DNA of 64,000 nt from NCBI GenBank assembly GCA_013365365.1, contig JABVXU010000046.1, positions 1-64,000 on the forward strand. Direction: 5' to 3'. The notes under the pieces are model-generated. The model made no database searches. It was not told the DNA's origin and saw only the letters and a program-made list of their open reading frames with translations. Positions 11,977-24,640 of the stretch are shown here, piece by piece (position 1 is the first letter of the stretch; each line of letters begins with the position of its first letter). This DNA is from Cruorifilaria tuberocauda (lineage: Eukaryota > Nematoda > Chromadorea > Rhabditida > Onchocercidae). The translations under genes and the position numbers were made by a program.

Positions 11977-14484
11977 TACTGATAATAAATTTGCTTTCTA
12001 AAAAGAATATGTAAACAAATAAGTAAATAATACATATAAGTAAACTGTGAAAGGCAAACATAAATAATCGTTTACATACAAATAATTGAATGGTTTCAAA
12101 TTCATATCAATTTTGAATACATGACTTATAAGATAACAAGAAAATGAATACGTGAGATAAAATTAACATAATACTTGAAAGAAATAAAAATGAAAAAGGA
12201 TCGTGAGCTTGAAAAATATCTTTAATGATTCCTTCCCTTCTGGTGATTTTATCATAATTCATCCCTGCTTTTGAGTAATGCCATCTAATTTATCACATAG
12301 TTATTACTACTTACTGATAAAATGCTGCTCTAATTGTTGTGTTATCATCATCACTTATCAGCTTAAATATTTGATTATTCGTCAATAAAAATGAGTAATT
12401 TTTTAATAAAAAAGTGTAGTTATTATATTATCTTTGCAACAACTATTAACGCTATGCTAATTAATGTATGATAAGTTTGATCAATCTCAACCATTTTTTG
12501 ACCTATTGGATATTTTTAACTCTAATTATTATAAATATTTGTCATTAGAGTTTGTATGTAAGCCAGGTTGGGGGGATATTTGACAGCATTATGTGCAATT
12601 AATTGCTTCCTTTAATTATTAGTTTAGTTAATTATCATTAATTTCATTAGTTATGGATTCAAGCTGTGAATTAGTGAATATAAGTTTAGTTATGAAACGA
12701 TTATCATGATATCGCATTCATCATATTAGGTGTGATTTTGTATATTCATCAACTGCTATTTACATCAAATTGAATCGTTACAATAAACGACTGATGTGAT
12801 GAGCAAAATTCTTGTCTTTGATATAATGATAAGAGAGTGCGTGCAACATTCAAGATGAGTTTGAGGCGGAAGTGAAGAAAGAAATTGTTGAAAATGATCG
12901 GCGAGGAAAAGAGAGCAATCACTTGTTACAACAGTTTGTGAACGGCGTTTTTTTATAATCGAGAGTCGATGGTTGCTTCTAAAATCAAAAAAGTCAAGTA
13001 TGGATTACTATTTTATGGAAGGTAAGAATTTATAGCCTTTCCATCAGCTGGTAGAGATCAGGCTTTTAATCTAAGGGTCTTTAATCTAAGACTCGAATCC
13101 CACGGAGAACGGGATCGCCATTTTCTCAGCTTATGTGACTTGACACATGTGTACGCTCATGCAGTTATCTTCCATATTTTATCATATCAATTTTCGGGCC
13201 ATATTATATATTTGCAATGCAGTTATTCTCTCAGCAATGAATTATCACTACTTTTCAGTGTGCAACGATCAAATTCAAAGATACTACAATATATGAAAAC
13301 TGAATTTATTGATAGAAATTAGTATTCTCTTACAAAAATATTACAAATGATATTTTTGCAGATGAAAGAGTTAAAAGATAGAAAGAGTGACTGTTGAAGT
13401 GCGATGATGTGCAACATTCCTGTGCTGCTATGTCACAAAACGAATGATGTGAATTAAATTTAAATGAATGTATGTTATTACGATTATTAGTATTAAATGT
13501 TCTTCATTTATCATGAAATCATCAAAAAGAGACGTTGAATGGTAAAAGATAAAATAAGCAAATTTATTTGAAAATTTTGATTATTTATAAAAATAAAAGT
13601 TTCATTAATAAGAATTTTTCTGAAATATATGCCATTTATATGCAAGTGAATAATATTTCTAAAATAAAATATTTTATCGATTTTACATTATGTTTGTTTA
13701 TTATTATTATCATCATTATCATTGCTATTATTATTATTATAAATAGTTTTAAAAATAAGTTCTTGAAAAGTAACAATTAAGTTTCTAAAAGGTGAAAAAT
13801 AAATTCCTAGAAAATATTCAAAACACGCATTTTTCACTATCCTTACGTTTTATTCACGTTTGTAGTTGGCGTTATTTTCGTTTCAAGCAATTATTATTTT
13901 ATTGTTGTGCCAATGCATATATTCATAATCTACTACGTAGAGTTTTTTATCATTTTGATTAGAGATAAATTAATATTTAATGACACTGATAGCAAACGCA
14001 TAAACTGTAATGTTTATCAAAAGAAAAGCGAAGCGCATTCCAATGAATAGCATTATTCGAATATATGACATGCAACGCTTAAAATTTGAATTTAAAAATT
14101 TTGAGTACTTTATGCTATTTACATTATTCATTGATTCGATAATTATTATTACTGCTATTATTGTTTTGTCATTATTAATACTGCCATTATTACTGTGTTA
14201 TCGTTATATTATAATAATTATTATTATTTGTATTATTCATATTATTTTCGTCCGATGCTTATTTATTTTTCAATATTACTATTATAACTATTATTATCAT
14301 TATTCATCTCTTATCGATTTTTAAACTTTTGTATTTAGAACAATTGAACAAAAAGACCTGTTTAATTTATGCTAACTTACTAATGTTAAATTTTTTTGAA
14401 AACATATGTCTTACTCCTAATGAGAAAAAATGAATTATATTGTTTTTCGCTTTTTAAATGATTAATTTTTTATTGTTGCTGCTA
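11977..14484. other. Intergenic region with tRNA-like relic and ATT repeats
   Basis: This separates two minus-strand genes. Visible contents are a degenerate tRNA-Lys-like sequence near 13035-13112, an orphan open frame at about 12827-12957 that looks coding-like, and ATT/ATC-rich simple sequence at about 13690-13745 and 14140-14310. TTTATT at 14468-14473 could be the AATAAA of the EF-hand gene. No other gene is supported. Confidence 0.5.
13035..13112 (+). pseudogene. tRNA-Lys(TTT)-like pseudogene with internal duplication
   Basis: The segment contains a recognisable D-arm (CAGCTGGTAGAGA), a CTTTTAA anticodon loop and a T-arm-like CTCGAATCCCAC in tRNA order. The acceptor ends do not pair and the anticodon stem is broken. 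A 15-nt block is tandemly duplicated between anticodon and T-arm (TTTAATCTAAGGGTC then TTTAATCTAAGACTC), pushing the T-arm out of position. It is most likely a decayed tRNA-Lys copy or tRNA-derived repeat, not a working gene. Confidence 0.55.
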
Positions 14485-17400
14485 CTATTGTTGTTCTCGC
14501 TGTTGTTGTAATTGTTGTTTGTAATTTTTATTGGATGATGAAGGAAATGAAGTGAATTGCTGTTTTCTTACTTCTTCAGTACTTCCAACGTGTGTTCCAT
14601 CGTGATCATTAGACTTGCTTGAATCGTATGATCGGTGCATATTACGTTCCGTAACATATCGTCGAATTTCATGTCTAAATAAAAAGCCCCGGAGTAGAAA
14701 CCGAGGGCAAAAAAGTGAAAGTGAGAAAAATCATGCTGAAAAAAATGATAAGATAACTTTTGCAGATGAAAATACCTGAAGTCAACAAGTTCTCCAGGCG
14801 CTAAATCACCCGAATTGTCCACATCAACTTTCTTGAAAAATTGTCGCGTTACTGACCGTTCAACTTTATATTTCAATTCGATCAATTCTTCTAATTCATC
14901 AATCGTTACCGTTTTATCCTTGTTCATATCAAATTCCTAAGTTAAAAAAATAAAAGGAAAGCAGCAAAATATTCAAGTCGAATTTTAGCAATCTAATACT
15001 TTTTGTATTTAATAATTGATTCATTGTTTTTCGATTCGCTAGTTTTCAAGATTTCAACAATTCAACACTATTTTGTTTGATAATTTATCAAATTCCCGAT
15101 AATTTTAACACTTTTATTGCTACATGTATCATTATCAGAAAAAACATTTGAAAAATTTATCGGAAATGAAAGACATACTTTAAAATGATCTGTAGCAAAT
15201 TTAATAGCGCTTAGTCGCACTAGGCGTAAAAAATCAGCTAATTCCACCTTGTCTAATTTTCCATTCTTATCCTAAAATATTTCGGCATACATAATTATGA
15301 AAAACTTATAAGAAACTGTTAAAAGTTATTTGTTTAGAAAAACATCGCAAAGGAATTACTCAAATAAATCTTTTAATTTAAATTATTACTTTCAATCAAA
15401 AGAATTATTTAATAATTCTCAACTCAAGTTTTTCTTACATGAAACATTTTAGACATGACACGAATTATTAGCTGAAACATAGAATGTTTACCTGATCAGC
15501 GATAACAAACAAGTTAAACGTTTCCTTAGGATCCATATCATCTTGTCGTCGAGCCATTGAGACAGCTTCCGAATTATTGATAAAGCCATCTCCATCGCTA
15601 TCGATTTCCTTAAAAAAATCAGTGATTAATTATCGAGTAAGGAAAGAAAATGTAATGTGGGGAGGGAAAAGAAAATTAAGTAATATTCCTCACAATTTTA
15701 CTTTATCGTATTTTCAGAAGAATTGATATCAATCTAATTCTTAAATTTTTCTTAATCAAATGTTTTTCTTTGTATTTATCATCAATAAATTTAATTTTAC
15801 TCTAAATCGGTTAGGCATTACTAATTTTTTTGAAAAATTTGCAATAGCCGTTTACTGTTTCAAAATAGTAATTTAATAAAAAATAATTAAAACTTTGATC
15901 CAAAATTCTTGATGATCGTAAACTAATATAACTTTTAATTTTAAGTAATGATTTTCTTTTTTAAAGATTTACTTATTGTAATCAAATTTGATTCTGTTTC
16001 TAAATTCTTAAATCGAAAAATTTTTTTAAATATTGATTCTATAGTTTGTAGGCATAGAAATGAATTAATGACACAAAAAATTAATATACCTGCATAATAT
16101 CTAAGGCATTTTTTACAGCTTTACTACGTATGACTGTTCGAAATCCAGCAAATTCAACCGGATTCAGTTGACCGTCTTCATTTTCATCTGCTTGAGCAAA
16201 AAATGGTCCGAGAATTTTTTCATCAAAACCGTAATGATCAAATGCGATACGTTTAGCTTCATCCATTGTTACAGTACCACTTCCATCGCGATCGACTACC
16301 TAATCATCAAAAATTGGAAATAATATAAAATAATACTGTTTTTTTATTTATTTAAAAATTATTAAAATTTTTTAAATATCTTCCAATGATTAATGATAAA
16401 TGTGACAGCTTAATGATAATGCATATTAAAATGTTAAGACATGCATAATAATTGATTTATTAAGATATAGTGATACCAGAATTATTAAGATAATAGAGAT
16501 ATAACAACCTTTCTTATTCTCACATTTTTTAACCTCTTCATCCAACTTTTTCAAATACCTTCAAATTTTCGTGATAAATGTAATAATTAGATGATACCAT
16601 TGATTTATCATTACTATTCAATTCTTTAATATATTTATGTTTTAAGATTGTAGACTGCCTTCAATGCTTTCTTTGATGTATCAATAGCACGTGAACGAAT
16701 AATTCGTTCGAAATCAGCAAATTCAGGTGCATTTAATTCGCCGTCATTATTATCATCGACAGACATTACCATTTCGTTAACATCATCAGCACTGATACCT
16801 TCTTGCTCAAATGCTATCTTTTGCGCCTCTCTCTTATCAATATGTCCATCCTCGTTTCTATCCGCATTCTGCAACAATCAACTCTCAATTGTTTTCGATC
16901 AATTTTAGAATTGAACCGTATATTGTAGCAGAGAATTCAATTGTAGCAGTTTTAATTTCATTATTTACATTTGTTTTAGAATGAATTTACTTTTTAACTT
17001 AAAAATTCAGCCTATTTACTTCATATTTTACTTATCGATTGAAATATATAGTGTTAAGATTATATCGCATAAAGTTAATAAATGAAAACAGAAATTTCAT
17101 CTCATTGAATATCAAAAAATCTATACAATATTTTAGAAAAATTAAAACAAAAAAAAATTTAAGCCGAAAATAAAAAATTGACAAAATATAAATATAAAAA
17201 AGAAAAAACCTTCATAATTAGCCTAGCAAGTCGTATTGACATTGCTCGAATACGTCGACGTAATTTGCTAAACGTTGTCGCGTCCATCTCATCATTTAAA
17301 TTTGGTACCACTAGACGCCATACACGTCCCACGTCATGATTCCCAATTCCGTATTCTTTAAAAATATACTCTTGCGCTTCTTTCAATGACAGCAAACCAT

Positions 17401-20400
17401 TATGATCTTTGTCGACTGTCTGAAACAAAGGTTAAAAAAATTATTTTGATGAATAAAATAAAAGTTGTGAATTTGTCGAATTAATATTTAATTCTAGCTG
17501 AAAAAGGTAATAATTCATACATCTCTATTAATTACACTTTTAACTAATGAATTATTCATAATAAATTTCAAAATTAAAACAATTGGGGAATATACTGTTG
17601 TAAAAAGTTATAAATATAAACAAAAATGAATACTTTTATAGTGGAAATAATTAAAAAAAATTTCATTTAAGGTTGAAATAATTAATTAAGTACTTTTAAA
17701 ATTTATTTTAATAATTGAAAAGCAAAAATGAAGCATTTGCGAATGAAATTACTTGCAAATAACGCTGTGCAGCACTTTCAGCTTTTGCAAGTACTAATGG
17801 TCGGATATCATTGAATTCAATTGACGTCAAATAACCGTCTCCATTTTTATCAACCTGAGATGAAGTAGCAAATTTCATTATCAAATTAATCATATAATCA
17901 TCTTAAATGATAAAAATATCAAAAAAGCAAAAATGAGAAGAAAAAAGGCATAAAAAATAGTATAATTAATGATTGAATAAGGCATATAATATTATATAAA
18001 AACAATTAATTTGTTTAAATTTATGATTTCTGTGAAATTTATCAGAGGAAAATTTCGAAAGGAAAATCAATTGATAATGTTGGTAATGATAATATATTAT
18101 CATTTTGAATTCAGTACCTCATTGAAGAGATTTTCAATGACATTACTGGATAACCCGTGATGTACAAATGCAGCATACTGTACTTCAGCAAGACTTAATG
18201 CACCGTCACCATCCAAATCAACACTTTTATCAACCGGTGGTAATTGTCCGGTAACTCCTATAATACTTCGAGAGGTATCGCTGATAGGATGATTTCCTTC
18301 CGACGATTCCGTTGAGACGAATCGATCTGAAATCGGCATTATAATTTTGCAATTCATTGTAAAATACTATAACTTAGTATTTTTTTCAGTTTAGTATTTT
18401 GCAATATTTTTAATGAAAAATTTTTGTGAAAAATTAAGATAAAAGTTAAACAATATTTAAAATTGAAATTGAATATGAAATAAGAAATATGCAAACATTT
18501 GATACATAATTTTTAAATAATCACGACGAAAATAAATCGAAGCTTCTACATCAGTGATTTAACAGATAACATCTAATTTCAGTTTTTTTCCGCAGATTAT
18601 TTATCGAATTTATGATATCATTTCGAATTTGCTGTCTCCCTTTTCACTATTTATGGTTCAGGAATAATTGATATAAATTTAAAATTTCCACCAAATTCTG
18701 TCCTTCCTGTTTCCCGGTCAGTTCGAAGAATTCTAAGCGTTTCAAAATTTCATCTAATTTTACTTAACTGCGACGTTTATTCTTTGTATTCCAAAACTTC
18801 TTACCTTCTTCTAACGTTACTAATTGATATCAGTTCTCAGTCATATCAATTTCCAGTTATATAAAATGATGGAAAAATAGAAGATCAAATATGAAATGTT
18901 GTACAAAATGACAAATTCTCTTCCTCTCCGTCACACATTCTTTTTTTTTATGTTCAAATGAAATTACTTTATCCATGGCTTTCCTCCGTTCCGTTTTTCC
19001 GTCCGTTCAAAAAAAATAATTGTATTAAACCCAATAATATTAAAAGGAAAATCAATCAATTAATCATTCGTTTATGATTGACTGGACGATTTTCTTTTTA
19101 ATTAAAAGTCTTTCGTTTTTCTGTTTGATTAGTCATTTTTCGTTACAATTGAATTGTTTGTAAGTGAAATGAACAGATGAAAGAACAGATAATGTATCAT
19201 TAATTTTTTTCTTAATTTCTTAATCTGAAGACTTTATTAATTAATAAAACAAAAGAACTTTGTTGAAGTTGTCGTAGCGCTTCCATACGAGCCATCATTG
19301 CTGTTTGGGCTGAAGATAATAATCTTTCATTTATTGAGGCTGCAAATTTCTCAAATATCATTTAGCTACGAAATTTAAAATTTTTGAAAATTTTAAGCAC
19401 TTCGAAGAAACACAAATAATAATAATAAAGCGACAAATTAGGCGGAAAATAAAAAATAACTGCTTCAATTCAATTAATTGCGAAAAATTAAACTGAATAG
19501 GGCGAGACATTTCAAAATTTCAATTTAAGGGGAAAAGTTTGGGAGTTATTAGAAATTTTTAACAAATTTCACTCATGAAATTTAATTTGAATTACAGGAT
19601 AAAATATACTATTTAATGTAAAATTTTGATCTTTAATAAAATTTGCGAATTCTTTTTAATTTTATTTTGAAAGCTAAAATTCGAGAGTTGCTTTTTAACT
19701 TTCAAGAGTGAAGTTTTAGAGTTAAACTCATAAATCTTTATAGCTAAAAAAAATCCATAAGTTTCATTACTTAAAATTAAAAGAAAAAATTCATAATGTA
19801 TTTTTGAATTTCCTCCAACATGCATTGTTCAAACACTATAATTGGATTGTTAAAAAATTTCGTTGAAACGGATTTTAAAATAATTATTGAATAAAAAAAG
19901 ACGGAATGATTTGTACGGATGAAAGATGACCTGATTGTTTTGATTGATCGCTATTGATTTGTTTTGCTGGGCGAAAATTTGACGGTAATTGTTGTTGTTG
20001 TTGCGATGATGATATTGCTGATGCTGTAGTGTCTGAAGGATTCATGTAATTATCAATTACAAGTATAACAATCTTTTCAAAGTTTTAATTTTAATTCAAG
20101 AGATAACTATGGCTTTTGTTAGCAATTCAAAAAAAAATTTATTTTTAATTACTATGAAATTAATTTTACTATGAAACTACTACTATGAAATTTACTACTA
20201 CGATTACTGATATAAAATTATTGATTTTGAAATTACTCAGAAATTAAATTATTGAATTATTAAGGAAAAAATTAAGAACTGCTTTTATAAAACTTTCGTA
20301 ACTATTACTATCGAAGAATGGACAAAACCTTTTAAATCAGAAAAGTTACTTATTGGAAATAAAATTGGTAAATTATCAGATAGAAAATTATCACCTAATG

Positions 20401-20473
20401 CATGCCGACCATCCTGAGGTAATGTATAAGTTTCGCTTAATAATAGCAAGGAGTGGAAGATTAAATATAACAT
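14485..20473 (-). CDS. Secreted protein with twelve EF-hand units, 600 aa
   Basis: Twelve exons in transcript order: 20473-20329, 20032-19931, 19309-19259, 18326-18118, 17854-17753, 17419-17210, 16868-16656, 16299-16090, 15608-15492, 15271-15179, 14936-14776 and 14674-14485 (stop TAG), 1803 nt. The ATG follows a TTTGCAG acceptor by 4 nt. Residues 1-17 form a signal peptide (MLYLIFHSLLLLS). A Gln/Ser-rich linker (to about residue 130) leads into paired EF-hands. Loops seen are DLDGDGALSLAE, DKNGDGYLTSIE, DKDHNGLLSLKE, a degenerate fourth near VVPNLNDEMDAT, DRNEDGHIDKRE, DDNNDGELNAPE, DRDGSGTVTMDE, DENEDGQLNPVE, DSDGDGFINNSE, DQDKNGKLDKVE, DMNKDKTVTIDE and DVDNSGDLAPGE. The tail is Gln-rich and has no HDEL/KDEL, so secretion rather than ER retention is inferred. 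Calcium binding is expected; the partner is unknown. The weakest junction is the GTCTAC donor below 16656. It resembles calumenin-like proteins but has twice the usual EF-hand number. Confidence 0.85.
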
Positions 20474-23400
20474 TTCCCTGCAAATATTCCTTCACCCAAT
20501 TGATAATTTAAATAGAAAAATTGATTATTATTTTAATTATCATTAGCCCATTTATCATTGCTTCACGCATGAAGTATTATTATGCATTTGTTAATTTAAA
20601 TAACAATACTTAAAGTGATAAACAAGCTGTGCATTACTAACAATGAATGCTTTCACTATTATTATAATGAAAACCAATAAATGTAGATGATAAGAATATG
20701 ATATAAACGATGCTAAAGTTGAATTGATATATATGCCTGGCAAATCAGACGACAGAATGAGTTTATCGACCTTTGACAACAAGGAGGTCATCAACACAGC
20801 ATACATATCAGCAGTAATAGTAGTAATAGCAGTACAATAATTATTTGTACAAATACGAATCAATTTTGATTTTATTTCTTCAATAATTTTCAGATTATTC
20901 GATATTTTAATTTGAAAGCCCAATTCAATAAATTATTTTTTCAAAAACAAAATGTCATTTTAGCTTTTTTAAAATGTTATGCAGTAATCATTCTGATAAA
21001 TTCTATAATTGCATTCACGAGCTAGTTAATTTTTAATTCTAATTATTGAACAAAAATTTTAAATTAATTGGAATTCAAGAAATAACGGTATTTTATTTCT
21101 GAGATATAATGCAATTAAAATGCTGAATTTTGAATTCAAGTTAGTCGAAAGTCGAATGTTTTCTCTCGAAAGGTATGTTTCGGAAATATCTTCATTAACC
21201 TTAGTTTTGCTTCTTTTGAAATTGTATGGTTTTCAACAGCAAATTCAAAAGGAATTATTAGAAATAAATTAAGTAAATTAAAGATAAATTAAAAATAAAT
21301 TAAAGAAATAGAAATAATAATGATGATATTAGTAACGATAATAAATAATAATTATAACAATAACAATGTTACGTTGTTGCATTGTTGTTTATAATTTATT
21401 ATTTCGCTAAAGTACAGCAATAACTTCAGGCCTTTTTACAGAACTGAGGCGAAAAACTGATTCTAACGAATTATTGTTAATCACAAAGCAGGACAAATTA
21501 CTATTCTATACTTTTGAAATGATTATTGGTTTAAAATGTATTCAATACTTTTTAAAGCGTTCGTCTTTTGATTTATCGTTTGCGCTTATTATACTAATTT
21601 TTACTTTTCATTAATTAAACAATTATCTTTTATTTTATTCAATTTATTTCAGTGTATTCCGATGTATACTACATGTAAAAAATTACTGTACACAAAATTG
21701 ATTAAATTTCGAATATTGCCTAATTTAAGTTTGATAATAAGGTAACAATAATAAAAAAATTAATTAATAGCTAAATAATAACGAAATGGAACATAAGAAA
21801 ATCGAGAGAAAGAAGTAAATCAAGAAAGACTTAGGAAGTATGAGTAAATAGATTTGAAAATTTACTTTCCTCCTAAAATTTGTAGTCCGAAAAATTGCAA
21901 TAAAATGATTTGCATAATTGAAGTAAAAAATAATACTAAAAACACATTCGTTCTTAATTTTTAACTTTACGAAATTTTATAATATAAGACATATCATTGA
22001 AATTTGTATCATTTGACACATTCCGCCGATACATCATGAAAAAATATCACATCAAATTCTTTTTTATTTCAATGTAATTAATTTTCGGATTCAATTGCAA
22101 AAAATGCTTTCTGTATGAATCCTATATATTATTTTTCTCAACAGTAAAAAATTTATTCTTTAAAATTCTAACGTTCTAGGATAAGTTATCATTCAAAGTA
22201 CAAATAAATTAATTAAAGTAGCTTGATTGATGTTATAACAAAAACCTAAAATTTAGGAAGAAAGAACTGGAGCACGCTTACCATTTACAACTCTAAAAAG
22301 TTCATAATGCTAAAAGGAGTTTATTTTAATTTCACAATTGATTTTCATAAGGATTGAAATGATAACGCATGAAGAAAATTGAATATTAATGATAAGAATT
22401 ATTCACCATCACCACCATCATTAGCACTGCTACCATGATCCTCATCATAACGCTACTTTCTCCATCAGTACCATAAATACGTAAGATCAAAAATAACATG
22501 AACCATGAAAAAATCATAGTGATTATAACTCACTATTGTACTTTTCAAATAATCAAAAACGAAAAATAAAACAAAAATTATTGAGATAATCTTCTGTGAA
22601 AGACTTAAAATAATTTCATATAAGTGATCTCAATATTCAAATTTCTGTTAGTTATTTTTCATAAACATCGTTGAAATGAAACAAATGCAAATGAAAACAT
22701 CAACAAATCTGGCCTGAACTTTGACATTAAAACTTATTAGTTGGCTAACAGAGATTATTATCATTCCAATGTTTTGTGCAAAAAAGTTATAAATTGCACA
22801 TTTTGAGAGCGTAGAAGAGAATATTTAATGCTAACTGCAAGCTATGAAATCATTTTTTTTCTCAATCATAGTGAACAATGATGAAAGCAATTTCAATCCA
22901 TTTCAAATAATTTTGCTTAGAAATACAATATCGACTTGAATGTTAATTTTCATTAATATCTGATTTGAATTTTTTATATTGAAGGAAGAGAAAAAAAACA
23001 AAGAAAAATTCAGGTAAAATATTTTTAATCACAAATTAGATCTCATTAATGAATATTTCAAACTGAGCATTGCAAGAATAAATTCAAAAAAAATTTTGGA
23101 GATTTAAGACTTAAAACCTTTATTTATAAAGAAATAGTTTCAAGCTCTTGTGATTACCGAAAATAATTAAAAATTAAATGGTAAAACAGAATAAATCGTT
23201 CCATTCTTAAAAATCTCATGCTCGATCTACAAGAAATAAAAATTCAATTCATATTGCTGAGAACGATCAGTTTGACAATTACAGTTCATCGGGATATTTA
23301 ACTTATTTTTGTTCTTAATAATTCAGATTTTCTATTAATGAAAAAACTCTTCAGCAAATGAAATAAGAAATTGAAAGCTTAAACGACAAAGCGTTTAAGC

Positions 23401-23485
23401 TTTAATTAAATTAAAAGCATTTCAATATTCATAAAAAATTTTTAAAATCCTTCAACTGAGAAAGAGAAATCAGAGTAGTATTACA

Positions 23486-23527
23486 GTAGCCATAATACCG
23501 TAGCTGTGATACTGTATCTATGATACC
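23486..23527. repeat. 14-bp tandem repeat, three copies
   Basis: Three adjacent 14-bp units are seen: GTAGCCATAATACC, GTAGCTGTGATACT and GTATCTATGATACC, followed by a partial GTAA. The copies differ by substitutions only. Confidence 0.7.
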
Positions 23528-24529
23528 GTAATTAGTGTTAGTGAAATATGACATAAAGTTTATACTTTAGCATAATTTTGAGTACTTTTTCTATTGACTT
23601 ATATAAATATGATAAGAAATTGATAGATTTAAAATATGAAATGCATGTTGAAAGGAAATATGAAAGAATATATGCAATTCTAGGAAAATAGGAATCGAAA
23701 GAACGTTTCAAATTAATTATTAACTTTTTTACTGCATGTAAATCGAAAAAATGAGTCTATCTGAAAATATGAAATTAATATTTAAAATATGGTATATGGC
23801 ATGAAATTAGCAAAGAAATATTAATCAACTTCAAAATCACGAACAACGTCTTTTTTTCTGAAAAAAAAATTACTTCTGCAGGTAAGTAAATCGAATTAAA
23901 CTTAATTTCATTAATTTTTCCTAATTAAATTTAATAATAATAGTATTGGTATTTGCTTATTAGTATTATCAGATATCGGTGAAAATACATTAATAACAAT
24001 GTTGATCGCTGTTATAGTGGTGGCTAAATTAGCTAAAATTTAAATAAAATCAATTTTTTGTGTTTGTCACCAAGATGCTTCAAGTAATTCATTTAACAAA
24101 ATCAAAATACTCCCCCACTTAATAAAACGTTGCAAACTTCAAATCCTTCTGAATTAGTAAAGAAGTTAAAAGAGTATTTCAAATGAGTAAATTACTTAAG
24201 AAAAGATCAATGAAGTATTGTAGATGTAAGTTAGTTCATTCGAAATGATATTAAATGATTTGTTTCGTCAATTTTCAAGAAATATTCAATAATTGCAAAA
24301 TGTATTTGGAATTAAATTAAAAAATATAATTGCCTGCGAGAAAAATTGGATCAATTGGAAACAATTCAACAAAAAACAAATTTTTGTACGATTTTTCCTC
24401 CAAATTCCAATTTAATGAATATTAAAACTCAGTTTAGAAAAAAATTAATTCTTTTGTCATAGAAATTAGGATTGTGTGGGAAGAAGATAAGGAACTGATA
24501 GAAATGAATTAGCCTGAAACTGTTGCTAA

Positions 24530-24640
24530 CTTCCTTCTCTCTCTTTCTTCTCCTCTTCCTCTTCCTCCTCCATCTCCTTCTCCTCCCTTCCTCTCCTTTT
24601 TCTTGTCAGTCTTTCTCTTCCTTCCTTCCAATCACTCAGT
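24530..24640. repeat. Polypyrimidine (CT/CCT-rich) tract
   Basis: About 110 bp are almost pure C and T on the plus strand, an imperfect CT/TCC repeat. No coding signal. Confidence 0.7.

Noticed and set aside
20591..20923. 110-aa open frame on the minus strand upstream of the twelve-EF-hand gene
   Set aside because: Ile/Leu/Ser-rich with no splice or start context; it lies in the presumed promoter of a gene whose start is well defined.
24530..24640. CT-rich repeats considered as a CRISPR-like or regulatory array
   Set aside because: There are no spacer-repeat units; this is simple polypyrimidine sequence common in eukaryotic intergenic DNA.
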